Shown here: positions 26,601 to 33,425 of the stretch, one piece after another | Position numbering within the stretch: position 1 is the first letter of the stretch | How the letters are laid out: each line of letters opens with the position of its first letter | Source: DTU064 sp045588245 | Lineage (GTDB): Bacteria; Bacillota; Clostridia; Oscillospirales; CAG-272 | Assembly: GCA_045588245.1 (NCBI GenBank) | Contig: JAZNDW010000001.1 | Span: forward strand, 62,001-126,000 | Length of the DNA stretch: 64,000 nt | Reading direction: 5' to 3' | Program-made: the position numbers and the translations under genes | The notes under the pieces: generated by a model | What the model was told of the DNA's origin: nothing | Databases searched by the model: none | The model's input: only the letters and a program-made list of their open reading frames with translations

Positions 26601-26852
26601 GCTCTTCTGATCGAATCGGTTTCGATTCGCAAAGGAGAAGAGCTGACGCTTAACGCATGGCTCGATGCTTCTTACGAGATATGGATCGCACCGGCAGGCA
26701 CAACAGAGTTTACCGACGGCGATAAAATGACTCGCGCCACAGGTGATGCCGACGTGATCACAGCGCCCTCGTCAACGGGTATATATAAGCTGTACGTCAA
26801 GACAGCGGACGGAGAGCTTTCAGTATCAAGTACCCAGGTCAGAGTAAACTGA
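23670..26852 (+). CDS. Secreted parallel beta-helix protein, possible glycosidase (GH141-like)
   Basis: The 1060 residue protein starts with a signal peptide ending in LSLICCDQ, an imperfect lipobox (Cys 24 or 25), and an acidic linker. Then YYVSPNGDDNNDGLSSENAF and the SLQKARDAVR segment open a right-handed parallel beta-helix like that of pectate lyases. A jelly-roll-like insert (about 205-420) interrupts it, and the helix resumes with repeats such as VSNNILLE, ISHNFI, ITYNRIED, DGGLIYTLG and GLYQDEGS. A small beta domain ends the protein. GH141 enzymes (alpha-L-fucosidases and xylanases) share this N-terminal pattern, and the fucI-fucA genes nearby fit a fucosidase, but this rests on memory and context. 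AAAGGA precedes the ATG. Confidence 0.8.
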   Translation: MKLSKMTRITSSILCIIMSLSLICCDQPDDPSPSDTDLDSTENDFNIMQEYYVSPNGDDNNDGLSSENAFASLQKARDAVRSINSDMTGDIVVYLSDGIWELDETLSFGKTDSGTNGYNVRYVAMDGAEPIISGGTEIETSWEIDTQLNNGNTIYKTSLDRDVKLRALYVNGERRYMASTEKAIEAKGSWGTYTVGTMPETDSFEWQTIYNENFDGTTDLSEIEEIVSWSKSRSVKNGILKLADTDGNTSISIFHTANEDCGFEIPDVTYENGLISFKIMLSSDHVFSHGWEALHINGANKIVDRNGRTSWAGLCLAPHMNQLYFQHGTSGGKGSDEVSGQENSSHLKMEAGTWYCVEMMVTADGFYYSKMWALGEDEPSDWTRRESFDNDSNENFLRIYAYKNNNDSNMDIRVDDIIIKSGVKKESSEDTELNAWAWSTGTKFDGIKYSKRDLPKITRNIEDIEIENQQTWNKNIVCVREIETSSDGSWILKLQQPYGAIAQTPGWGVGLQGYGSHIIRNAYELLDEPGEFYFDKTEKTLYYIQKSGEDINEASFVVPRIETVVEFKGSPEVSGDLTTAGEKTITGQVENIVFDGITVAYSDWNLQKVGDSYGKSTVQAGTVYTAFASDNWHGDMYRNLNTLPGAVEMEYAHNITFKNGAVILTGAEGILLSNDVDGCQVIGNYIYSTAGGGVVIGNPQHIYENDSLEPDVYAYRVGNGNTYIMSDGAGAEHEKYQNGTERVPRDVTVSNNILLETCRLFPSHCPITYFYAQNTEISHNFIKDAAYSGISAGWGWCNFDGKSANFTDWGTANNQGGSVLPGYPTNTCFGNKITYNRIEDTMTILHDGGLIYTLGSQPDTLIFGNFGSGSEHGLYQDEGSASFADIESNVVANLSGDAIFAISYGRKHDLSYISNYSNKNSVVVAPEVNVTSRKFRNINGDMWPKAASDIIQSSGLTTEYRAMMSEILAKIDGNYANALLIESVSIRKGEELTLNAWLDASYEIWIAPAGTTEFTDGDKMTRATGDADVITAPSSTGIYKLYVKTADGELSVSSTQVRVN

Positions 26853-26914
26853 TACGCTCCAACTTGCTATGATACAATGCTATCTTAATTAAATCTTTGT
26901 TTACACAACAAAAA

Positions 26915-26946
26915 TGACCGCAAGCCCGAAAGCTTGCGGTTGTTTT
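26915..26946 (+). terminator. Bidirectional terminator
   Basis: ACCGCAAGC / GCTTGCGGT stem with CCGAAA loop between two convergent genes, A-rich on one side and T-rich on the other. Confidence 0.8.
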
Positions 26947-26958
26947 ATTATATAAAAA

Positions 26959-27372
26959 TTATCGATAATACGAACCCACACGGAATCTGTAATAATGATC
27001 GTATCGATAGATATATATTTCTTCGTTATTGTCCTCTGTGACGTATACGGGAGTTCCAACGTCAACATAAGAAGCATTAAGCTCTTCTACGGGTTGATGA
27101 AACAGATCGTTATATACTATCTCGCCCGCAAGCGTGAAGCCGTCGGGAAGCGTTTCGTGTTCGCCGCCGTCGTCATAAACGTAAAGCGTACCGTTAACAA
27201 ACACGAAATCCTGCTGTACATGTCCTGACGGTCTGCCTGTCATAGCTTTTGATTCCTCGATTTCTATGCCGTCGCTTTCTGTTCCCGCGTCAGACGGAGT
27301 GTCATTTACCATACAAGAAATAATAACTACAGCGCAAAGCAAAAGCGCAACAATCAGCACAAAACGTTTCAT
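26959..27372 (-). CDS. Small lipoprotein of unknown function
   Basis: The 137 residue protein has a lipoprotein signal peptide with lipobox IISC (Cys 20), an acidic linker, and a roughly 80 residue Tyr- and Val-rich beta domain ending in YYRFRVGSYYR. No family is recognised. A promoter with a palindrome overlaps its upstream region. It is divergent from the cyuA-like operon, but no link is evident. Confidence 0.75.
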   Translation of the reverse strand: MKRFVLIVALLLCAVVIISCMVNDTPSDAGTESDGIEIEESKAMTGRPSGHVQQDFVFVNGTLYVYDDGGEHETLPDGFTLAGEIVYNDLFHQPVEELNASYVDVGTPVYVTEDNNEEIYIYRYDHYYRFRVGSYYR

Positions 27373-27404
27373 AAGCGACTACTTAAATTATCTGTATTTG
27401 CATT

Positions 27405-27420
27405 ATTATGATATCATAAT
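27405..27420. repeat. Perfect 16 bp palindrome in a divergent promoter region
   Basis: ATTATGATATCATAAT is fully symmetric and overlaps the -10 box of the minus-strand lipoprotein promoter. It has the shape of a dimeric repressor site. Confidence 0.5.
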
Positions 27421-27436
27421 TGTTCAATTTTATCAA
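27408..27436 (-). promoter_or_regulatory. Promoter for the small lipoprotein gene
   Basis: TTGATA (27436-27431) and TATCAT (27413-27408) on the minus strand, spacer 17 bp. Confidence 0.6.
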
Positions 27437-27481
27437 GTCTTTTTTTTGATATAAGCGACAGTCTTTGTTGCATTATAGCCC

Positions 27482-27510
27482 TTGCAAAATATTTCATTAT
27501 ATACTATAAT
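27482..27510 (+). promoter_or_regulatory. Promoter for the cyuA-like/corrinoid operon
   Basis: TTGCAA (27482-27487) and TATAAT (27505-27510) with a 17 bp spacer, about 50 bp before the ATG at 27562. Confidence 0.72.
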
Positions 27511-27561
27511 TTTTATGATAATATATTAATAACATTCAGTTTGAAAAGCGATGGATATTTT

Positions 27562-28836
27562 ATGCTTAATAAAGAAACAGAACAGAAATACATAAATATA
27601 CTTAAAGAGGAGCTCGTTACTGCCATGGGCTGTACCGAGCCGATCGCACTTGCATATACGGCGGCATTGGCTCGAAAAACGCTCGGTGAGCTTCCCGACT
27701 TCGTTGAAATTACCGTCAGCGCAAATATAATCAAGAACGTAAAAAGCGTCATAGTCCCTCACACAGGCAGGCTCCGCGGAATCGAAGCTGCCGTTGCCGC
27801 AGGAATCGTCGCGGGCGACTCCGACAGAACGCTTGAAGTTCTGTCGGACGTCACAAAAGACAAGATCACCAAAATCAAGGATTATCTCAGCTCCACACCG
27901 ATAACGGTCAAAACGTCGTCCAGCCGATTCGTTCTTGACATTGAGGTGCGCGTTTCGGCAAACGGACACCGCGCCTACGTCAGAGTCGCGGGGAATCACA
28001 CAAACGTCGTTCACGTTGAACGTGACGGTGTCGTTTCACTCTCAAAGCCTTGTACCGACACGGGCGAAACTCCGCTCACCGACCACTCGATCCTCAACGT
28101 TCACGATATCATAGAATTTGCAAATTCAGTTGATCTGTCAGAATTGGCTCCTATACTTGACCGACAGATCAAATGCAATTCCGCTATCGCAGAAGAAGGG
28201 CTTCGCGGCGATTGGGGCGCCTCTATCGGACGCGTACTTTTGAACGCATACGGAAGCACCGTCCAAAGCCGCGCAAAGGCGCTTGCGGCAGCAGGGTCAG
28301 ACGCTCGCATGAGCGGCTGTGAAATGCCTGTCGTTATCAATTCGGGAAGCGGTAACCAGGGGTTGACGGCTTCCCTTCCTGTGATCGTTTACGCAGAATA
28401 TCTCGGCTCTGACAAGGAAAAGCTTTACCGTGGGCTTATTATATCAAATCTCATCACGATCCACTTAAAAACGGGCATCGGTTGTCTTTCCGCCTATTGC
28501 GGAGCGACGAGCGCAGGCTGCGGCGCGGGCGCCGGCATAACTTATCTTTACGGCGGCGGCGAGAGCGATATCTCGCACACGATCGTCAACGCCGTTGCCA
28601 TAAATTCGGGAATGATCTGCGACGGCGCAAAGCCGAGCTGTGCTGCAAAGATCGCCTCCGCCGTCGAAGCGGGGCTGCTCGGCATGCAGATGCAGATGCA
28701 GGATATGGAGTTTTTCGGCGGTGACGGCATCGTCGTCAAAGGCGTCGAAAACACGATCAACAACGTCGGTCGACTTGCACGAGTCGGTATGGCAGATACC
28801 GACAAAGAGATCATTCAGATCATGGTCGGAAATTAA
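27562..28836 (+). CDS. cyuA: L-cysteine desulfidase/UPF0597 family protein
   Basis: The 424 residue protein matches the CyuA/YhaM (UPF0597) family, related to the catalytic part of L-serine dehydratase. Family motifs are MGCTEPIALAYTAALA near the N terminus, SGSGNQGLTASLP, the GCLSAYCGATSAGCGAG segment and GMICDGAKPSCAAKI; the cysteines in these motifs hold an oxygen-sensitive iron-sulfur cluster. Characterised members break L-cysteine down to pyruvate, ammonia and sulfide. The in-frame TTG at 27541 is less likely than the ATG at 27562. It heads an operon with three corrinoid methyl transfer genes, starting 35 bp downstream. Confidence 0.88.
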   Translation: MLNKETEQKYINILKEELVTAMGCTEPIALAYTAALARKTLGELPDFVEITVSANIIKNVKSVIVPHTGRLRGIEAAVAAGIVAGDSDRTLEVLSDVTKDKITKIKDYLSSTPITVKTSSSRFVLDIEVRVSANGHRAYVRVAGNHTNVVHVERDGVVSLSKPCTDTGETPLTDHSILNVHDIIEFANSVDLSELAPILDRQIKCNSAIAEEGLRGDWGASIGRVLLNAYGSTVQSRAKALAAAGSDARMSGCEMPVVINSGSGNQGLTASLPVIVYAEYLGSDKEKLYRGLIISNLITIHLKTGIGCLSAYCGATSAGCGAGAGITYLYGGGESDISHTIVNAVAINSGMICDGAKPSCAAKIASAVEAGLLGMQMQMQDMEFFGGDGIVVKGVENTINNVGRLARVGMADTDKEIIQIMVGN

Positions 28837-28871
28837 CGTTACATAATTACTCAACAATAAAGGATTATTTT

Positions 28872-30107
28872 ATGAACAAAAAAGACAGAGAAAGATTGCG
28901 TAGCCTTGCCTCGCACCAGCTTGAAATTGCTCACTCTCCGAAGAATCTTGAAAGGATCGGGCTTTGGAAAAGGCACAATATGTATAAAGGCGAACGACCG
29001 CCCATTCACATCGAGGTCGGTACTTTCGCGCACGAGGCTATCAAGCCTCAGCTTCAGTGCACAGACGACGATGCAAGAGCGATCGAATATAAGCTTATAA
29101 ACAACTTTGTTAACCTTGAGCTGTTTGACGATGACAAGGTCGTTCCGCCTTATTTTCAACTGCCTTACGATACGTATTTCACGCTTTTCGGTCAGCACAT
29201 AAAGCAAACCGTCGTAAAAAAAGCGGACGGCACCGAAATGGGACACCGTTTTGAACATATTATTGGCGACCTGGCTGATGATTTTCACATAATCGAAACT
29301 CCCTCCGTCTTTGGCGTGAACAAAGAAAGCACAAAGAAAAAATTCGAGCTTTACTCTGATATTTTCGGTGATATTCTTCCCGTGCGGCTTATAAGCGAAG
29401 GTCTTTACTCCACGCCCACACAGCACGTCGTGCACATGATGGGAATGGAAAACATGCTTTACGCCATGTACGATTATCCCGACGAATTCAGTAAGATGAT
29501 GGACCGCATAGCGGACGATTATATCGCATATTTCAAGCATCTTGAGAGCGAAAACGTCCTTTTGCAGAATCATGCGTTTGAATGGGTATGTCAGGGCTCT
29601 ATGGCTTTCTATGACGAAAAAGAAAAGTCCGGGCAGATAAAAACGACTGACCTTTGGGGCTTCATGGACAGCCAAGAAACAGTCGGCATCTCGCCCGATA
29701 TGTTCCGCGAGTTCATATTCCCTTGCTATTATAAGGTCGCATCGATCTTCGGAAGACTCAATTACGGCTGCTGTGAGCCGGTAAACACCTTCTGGGACGA
29801 CATCAAGACCTTGCCTAACCTTAAAAAGGTTTCGATCTCGCCTTGGTGCGACGAAGATTATATGTCAGAACAGCTTCGCGGTTCGGGTATAATCTATCAC
29901 AGAAAACCGAGCCCCAATTATCTCGGTATCGGTACGACTCTTGACGAGGATGCGTTCCGTGCTCACATCGAAAAGACTATCAAAACAGCACGCGGCTGTA
30001 AGCTTGAGATCTGTCAGCGCGACGTTTACACGGTGAACAACGACATGAACAAAGTCAAGCGTTACGTTGAAATTATCAGAGAAAGCATCGATAAATACTG
30101 GGAATAA
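28872..30107 (+). CDS. URO-D-fold methyltransferase-like protein
   Basis: The 411 residue protein belongs to the uroporphyrinogen decarboxylase (URO-D) superfamily but to a branch found with corrinoid proteins, not heme synthesis. It lacks an obvious uroporphyrinogen-binding N terminus and carries YGCCEP (Cys 300/301), SISPWCD (Cys 326) and HRKPSP (His 343), candidate metal or substrate ligands. In comparable systems such a protein moves a methyl group from an unknown donor to the corrinoid protein encoded 12 bp downstream. The donor cannot be read from sequence. Confidence 0.82.
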   Translation: MNKKDRERLRSLASHQLEIAHSPKNLERIGLWKRHNMYKGERPPIHIEVGTFAHEAIKPQLQCTDDDARAIEYKLINNFVNLELFDDDKVVPPYFQLPYDTYFTLFGQHIKQTVVKKADGTEMGHRFEHIIGDLADDFHIIETPSVFGVNKESTKKKFELYSDIFGDILPVRLISEGLYSTPTQHVVHMMGMENMLYAMYDYPDEFSKMMDRIADDYIAYFKHLESENVLLQNHAFEWVCQGSMAFYDEKEKSGQIKTTDLWGFMDSQETVGISPDMFREFIFPCYYKVASIFGRLNYGCCEPVNTFWDDIKTLPNLKKVSISPWCDEDYMSEQLRGSGIIYHRKPSPNYLGIGTTLDEDAFRAHIEKTIKTARGCKLEICQRDVYTVNNDMNKVKRYVEIIRESIDKYWE

Positions 30108-30119
30108 AGGAGAATTATA

Positions 30120-30752
30120 ATGTCAGTTATTTTGGAGATTTCGCAATTCGTTCAGAAAGGCAGAATGAAAAACGTCAAGGAGCTTGTGGCACAGGCGCTT
30201 GACGACGGCATTTCTGCCAAAGAGATACTGAATGACGGTCTGATTGCGGGCATGATGGCGATCGGAGAAAAATTCAAGAATAATCAGGTATACGTTCCCG
30301 AAGTGCTTATTGCGGCAAGAGCCATGAATCAGGGTGTTTCCGTTCTGAAGCCGTATCTGACAAAGGAAGGCGTTGAGCCCGTCGGTAAAGCCGTTATCTG
30401 CACCGTCAAAGGCGATATGCACGATATAGGAAAAAATCTTGTTAAAATGATGCTTGAGGGTGTTGGCATCGAATGCATCGATCTTGGTGTTGACATTTCA
30501 GCAGAACAGATCATCTCCGCCATTATCGAAAGCGGTGTGAAGGTCGTTTGTCTTTCTTCCCTTTTGACAACGACAATGACGTATCAGAAGGACATTATCG
30601 ACGCCATCACCGCTGCGGGGTTACGTGACAAAGTGAAGATCATGGTCGGCGGTGCTCCGCTGACACAGAAATTTGCCGATACGATCGGTGCTGACGCATA
30701 CACAAAAGATGCCGCCGAGGCGGCAGAGGTTGCACTGAGCTTCTTCAAATAA
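30120..30752 (+). CDS. Corrinoid (B12-binding) methyl carrier protein
   Basis: The 210 residue protein has the two-domain build of MtaC/MtmC-type carriers: a helical cap (about 1-85, with NDGLIAGMMAIGEKF and VPEVLIAARAM) and a Rossmann-like cobalamin domain. The cobalt-binding motif DxHxxG is GDMHDIG with His 101; IDLGVDIS, SLLTTTM and GGAPLT complete the B12 pocket. It would accept a methyl group from one methyltransferase and hand it to the other; both are encoded next to it. AAAGGAG precedes the ATG. Confidence 0.95.
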   Translation: MSVILEISQFVQKGRMKNVKELVAQALDDGISAKEILNDGLIAGMMAIGEKFKNNQVYVPEVLIAARAMNQGVSVLKPYLTKEGVEPVGKAVICTVKGDMHDIGKNLVKMMLEGVGIECIDLGVDISAEQIISAIIESGVKVVCLSSLLTTTMTYQKDIIDAITAAGLRDKVKIMVGGAPLTQKFADTIGADAYTKDAAEAAEVALSFFK

Positions 30753-30771
30753 TAAAGGTTGTCTTTGCATT

Positions 30772-31758
30772 ATGAAAGCAAAAGTAAAGAAGATTTACGA
30801 ACAGAAAAACAAGACCGTTCCCATTCTCTCTTTTCCGTCAACAAAGCTTTTGGGCATCTCGGTCAATGAGCTGATCGGCTCGTCCGATATGCAGGTCAGG
30901 GGCATGGAAGAGATCGCAAAAAGATGCTGTATCGGTGCGTCCCTTAACATGATGGATCTCTCCGTTGAAGCGGAGGCGTTCGGCGCAAAAATACGCTTCA
31001 CTGACGGTGAGATACCAACTGTTACGGAAGGTATCATCTCCAACATATCGGAAGCGGTTGACATCACCGTCCCGAAAGTTGGCGACGGCAGAACCGCTAT
31101 ATATATAGACGGCGTGAGAAAAGCTAAGGAAGCTATAAAAGATATTCCCGTATTTTGCGGCGTTATCGGTCCTTATTCGCTTGCGGGAAGACTTTTTGAC
31201 ATGACAGAGCTGATGATGGAATGCTTCGACAATCCTGACGAAGTGAAGCTGCTTGTGTCTAAAGCAGCGGATTTTATTACTCAATATATCAAAGCTTTCA
31301 AAGCCGTCGGTGCCGACGGCGTCATCATAGCTGAGCCTGCGGCGGGACTTCTCTCCCCTGCACTTAACGAAGAGTTTTCCGCACCTTTCGTCAAGGCGAT
31401 CATTGATGAAATAAACGATGATGATTTCGTCGTTTGCTACCATAACTGCGGCGGTGCCGTCGTTGATATGGCAGACTCTATCGCCGACCTCGGAGCCGAC
31501 GTTTATCACTTCGGAAACGCAATTGATCTATATCGTATAATTCCTCTTATGCCGAAGGATGCTATCGTTATGGGTAACGTTGATCCTGTGATATTCCGAA
31601 CGGGCACCCCTCTCGACATCAGGCGTGCTGTCGGGAAAGTATATAGCGAATGCTCATGCTACGACAATTTCATGATTTCATCGGGGTGTGATATTCCCGC
31701 AGAGGCAAAATGGGAAAACATTGACGCATACTTTGATGCGGTAAATGAGCTTTATTAA
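30772..31758 (+). CDS. MtaA/CmuA-type corrinoid methyltransferase
   Basis: The 328 residue protein is a URO-D-fold methyltransferase of the MtaA/CmuA group. The zinc motif H-x-C is present as YHNCGG (His 224, Cys 226) with a third candidate ligand at about Cys 306 in SSGCDIP. In methanogens MtaA passes the methyl group from the corrinoid protein to coenzyme M; in a clostridium the acceptor must be another thiol or tetrahydrofolate (inference). It is the last gene of the operon, 19 bp after the corrinoid protein gene and just before a terminator. Confidence 0.88.
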   Translation: MKAKVKKIYEQKNKTVPILSFPSTKLLGISVNELIGSSDMQVRGMEEIAKRCCIGASLNMMDLSVEAEAFGAKIRFTDGEIPTVTEGIISNISEAVDITVPKVGDGRTAIYIDGVRKAKEAIKDIPVFCGVIGPYSLAGRLFDMTELMMECFDNPDEVKLLVSKAADFITQYIKAFKAVGADGVIIAEPAAGLLSPALNEEFSAPFVKAIIDEINDDDFVVCYHNCGGAVVDMADSIADLGADVYHFGNAIDLYRIIPLMPKDAIVMGNVDPVIFRTGTPLDIRRAVGKVYSECSCYDNFMISSGCDIPAEAKWENIDAYFDAVNELY

Positions 31759-31776
31759 TAAAGTTTGATAGTACAC

Positions 31777-31811
31777 AAAACAGCCGCAGACATGATCTGC
31801 GGCTGTTTTTG
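31777..31811 (+). terminator. Terminator of the corrinoid operon
   Basis: AAAACAGCCGCAGA / TCTGCGGCTGTTTT stem with CATGA loop and T-run, 18 bp after the last stop codon. Confidence 0.9.
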
Positions 31812-31817
31812 TCAAGA

Positions 31818-31847
31818 AAAAAATCCAACTCTTTCGAGTTGGATTTT
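31818..31847 (-). terminator. Terminator of tRNA-Leu
   Basis: AAATCCAACTC / GAGTTGGATTT with a TTTC loop, directly behind the tRNA 3' end and followed by a T-run on the minus strand. Confidence 0.85.
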
Positions 31848-31849
31848 TA

Positions 31850-31931
31850 TGCGGGAAACGGGACTTGAACCCGTACAGTGTGAACTACACGCCCCTCAAA
31901 CGTGCGCGTCTGCCAGTTCCGCCACTCCCGC
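31850..31931 (-). tRNA. tRNA-Leu (anticodon GAG)
   Basis: The minus strand folds as an 82 nt class II tRNA: acceptor GCGGGAG pairing with TTCCCGC, D arm, anticodon stem CACGT/GCGTG with loop TTGAGGG, a long variable arm, and T arm CGGG-TTCAAGT-CCCG. The long variable arm and anticodon GAG give leucine (CTC/CTT codons). CCA is not encoded. A consensus promoter and a terminator flank it, so it is a single-gene unit. Confidence 0.96.
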
Positions 31932-31982
31932 ATATTTTGTTTTTTACCCGGGATTTTTGTTTCCTCACCTGAGCGCTTAATC

Positions 31983-32011
31983 ATTATACAGAAACATGTA
32001 TGGTTTGTCAA
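31983..32011 (-). promoter_or_regulatory. Consensus promoter of tRNA-Leu
   Basis: TTGACA (32011-32006) and TATAAT (31988-31983) on the minus strand with exactly 17 bp between them, about 50 bp before the tRNA. Confidence 0.88.
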
Positions 32012-32101
32012 GGGGTATTTTGAAAAAAATTAAATTTATTTTTCTACATTGAAAACTTCCGCTTTCTGCCATAAAATAAACGCTCGGACAGCGTCGGGGG
32101 C

Positions 32102-32130
32102 TTGATTTGTTGGGAAAATGATGGTATAAT
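32102..32130 (+). promoter_or_regulatory. Promoter for the aminotransferase-trpS run
   Basis: TTGATT (32102-32107) and TATAAT (32125-32130), spacer 17 bp, about 85 bp before the aminotransferase ATG. No T-box or other leader motif was seen in the 5' untranslated region. Confidence 0.72.
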
Positions 32131-32213
32131 TTTTTATTATGATCAAGATCGATCGGTCATATCTCGGCAAATTCCGACAGGTATGATTTGTTATAATTCC
32201 TAAGGAGTCTACA

Positions 32214-33401
32214 ATGCAGTACAATTATTCCGATAAAATGAAAAATCTGAAGCCCTCCGCCATCCGCGAGATCTTCAAGAGTCTTTCCGATCCTACGATC
32301 ATCTCTTTTTCGGGCGGCAATCCGAATCCCGAATCCTTCCCCACCGAAGAAATGGCGAAGATCTCCGCCGAGCTTTACAAAAACAGCGCGAACGTCGCAC
32401 TTCAGTACAGCGTGACCGAAGGCTATCCTCCGCTTCGCGCAGAGCTAACAAAAAGACTTCACGATAAATTCGGCATTGGCGGCGAGGGTGATTCCACCAT
32501 CGTCGTTTCGGGCGGCACGCAAGGAATCGAACTTGCCTGCAAGATCCTTTGCAACGAAGGCGACGCTGTTATTTGCGAAGACCCCACCTTTATCGGTGCA
32601 CTCAACGCTTTCCGCTCCAACGGAGCGAAAACGATCGGCGTTCCCGCCGAAAACGGCGGAATCGACACGGACGCGCTCGAGCGCGTAATAGTCGAGCATC
32701 CGGAAGCGAAAATGCTCTATATCATTCCCACGTTCCACAATCCCATGGGAACGACGATGTCATACGAAAAGCGCCGCGCCGTTTACGACATCTGCGTACG
32801 TCACCGTATCGTCATTCTTGAGGATAACCCCTACGGCGAGCTTCGTTTCGCGGGCGAAGATATCCCGACGATCAAGAGCTTTGACACTGAGGGTATCGTT
32901 ATTTATTGCTCAACGTTTTCAAAGATCCTTTCTGCCGGAATGCGCGTAGGATACGTCACCGCAAACGAAGAGCTTATCACAAAGATGGTCGTTGCAAAGC
33001 AGGTCGAAGACGTTCACACGAACATCTTCTTCCAAATGGTTTGCCACAAATATATGACCGAGTGCGATCTTGACGGTCACATCAAGGATATATGTGCCCT
33101 TTACGAGCACAAGGCGAACCTTATGCTCTCTATGCTTGACAGACACATGCCCGATTGTGTCAAATACACTCGCCCCGAGGGCGGACTTTTCATTTGGTGC
33201 ACACTTCCCGTATCCATCAGCTGCCCTGCGCTCGTGAAAGCAGCGCTTGAACGCAAGGTTGCCGTCGTTCCCGGAACGGCGTTCAACTGTGATACGGAAG
33301 CACCGTCACAGTCGTTCCGACTCAACTATTCAATGCCTACTGACGAACAGATCGAAGATGGTGTCATTCGCCTGGCTGAAGCAGTCAAGAGCCTTATGTG
33401 A
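32214..33401 (+). CDS. PLP-dependent aminotransferase (2-aminoadipate/LysN-like)
   Basis: The 395 residue protein is a fold-type I aminotransferase of the subgroup that includes LysN and the catalytic half of MocR regulators, but it has no DNA-binding N terminus. Visible features are SFSGGNPNPESFP, IPTFHNPMGTTM, EDNPYGELRF, and CSTFSKILSAGMRVGY with the PLP lysine. Substrates are probably aromatic, branched or aminoadipate-type amino acids (family knowledge). AAGGAG precedes the ATG; trpS follows 24 bp downstream. Confidence 0.9.
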   Translation: MQYNYSDKMKNLKPSAIREIFKSLSDPTIISFSGGNPNPESFPTEEMAKISAELYKNSANVALQYSVTEGYPPLRAELTKRLHDKFGIGGEGDSTIVVSGGTQGIELACKILCNEGDAVICEDPTFIGALNAFRSNGAKTIGVPAENGGIDTDALERVIVEHPEAKMLYIIPTFHNPMGTTMSYEKRRAVYDICVRHRIVILEDNPYGELRFAGEDIPTIKSFDTEGIVIYCSTFSKILSAGMRVGYVTANEELITKMVVAKQVEDVHTNIFFQMVCHKYMTECDLDGHIKDICALYEHKANLMLSMLDRHMPDCVKYTRPEGGLFIWCTLPVSISCPALVKAALERKVAVVPGTAFNCDTEAPSQSFRLNYSMPTDEQIEDGVIRLAEAVKSLM

Positions 33402-33425
33402 CATCAACGAAAGGATATAAAAGCT

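Noticed and set aside
28872..30107. URO-D-like protein as heme-pathway uroporphyrinogen decarboxylase
   Set aside because: It lacks the expected N-terminal substrate motif, no heme genes are nearby, and its operon partners are corrinoid proteins.
31765..31980. Plus-strand frame over the tRNA region
   Set aside because: It is open by chance across a terminator and the antisense of tRNA-Leu; there is no ribosome binding site or coding character.
32131..32213. T-box or other tRNA-sensing leader before the aminotransferase-trpS run
   Set aside because: I looked for a T-box-like sequence and a downstream terminator pair and saw neither; the untranslated region is short.
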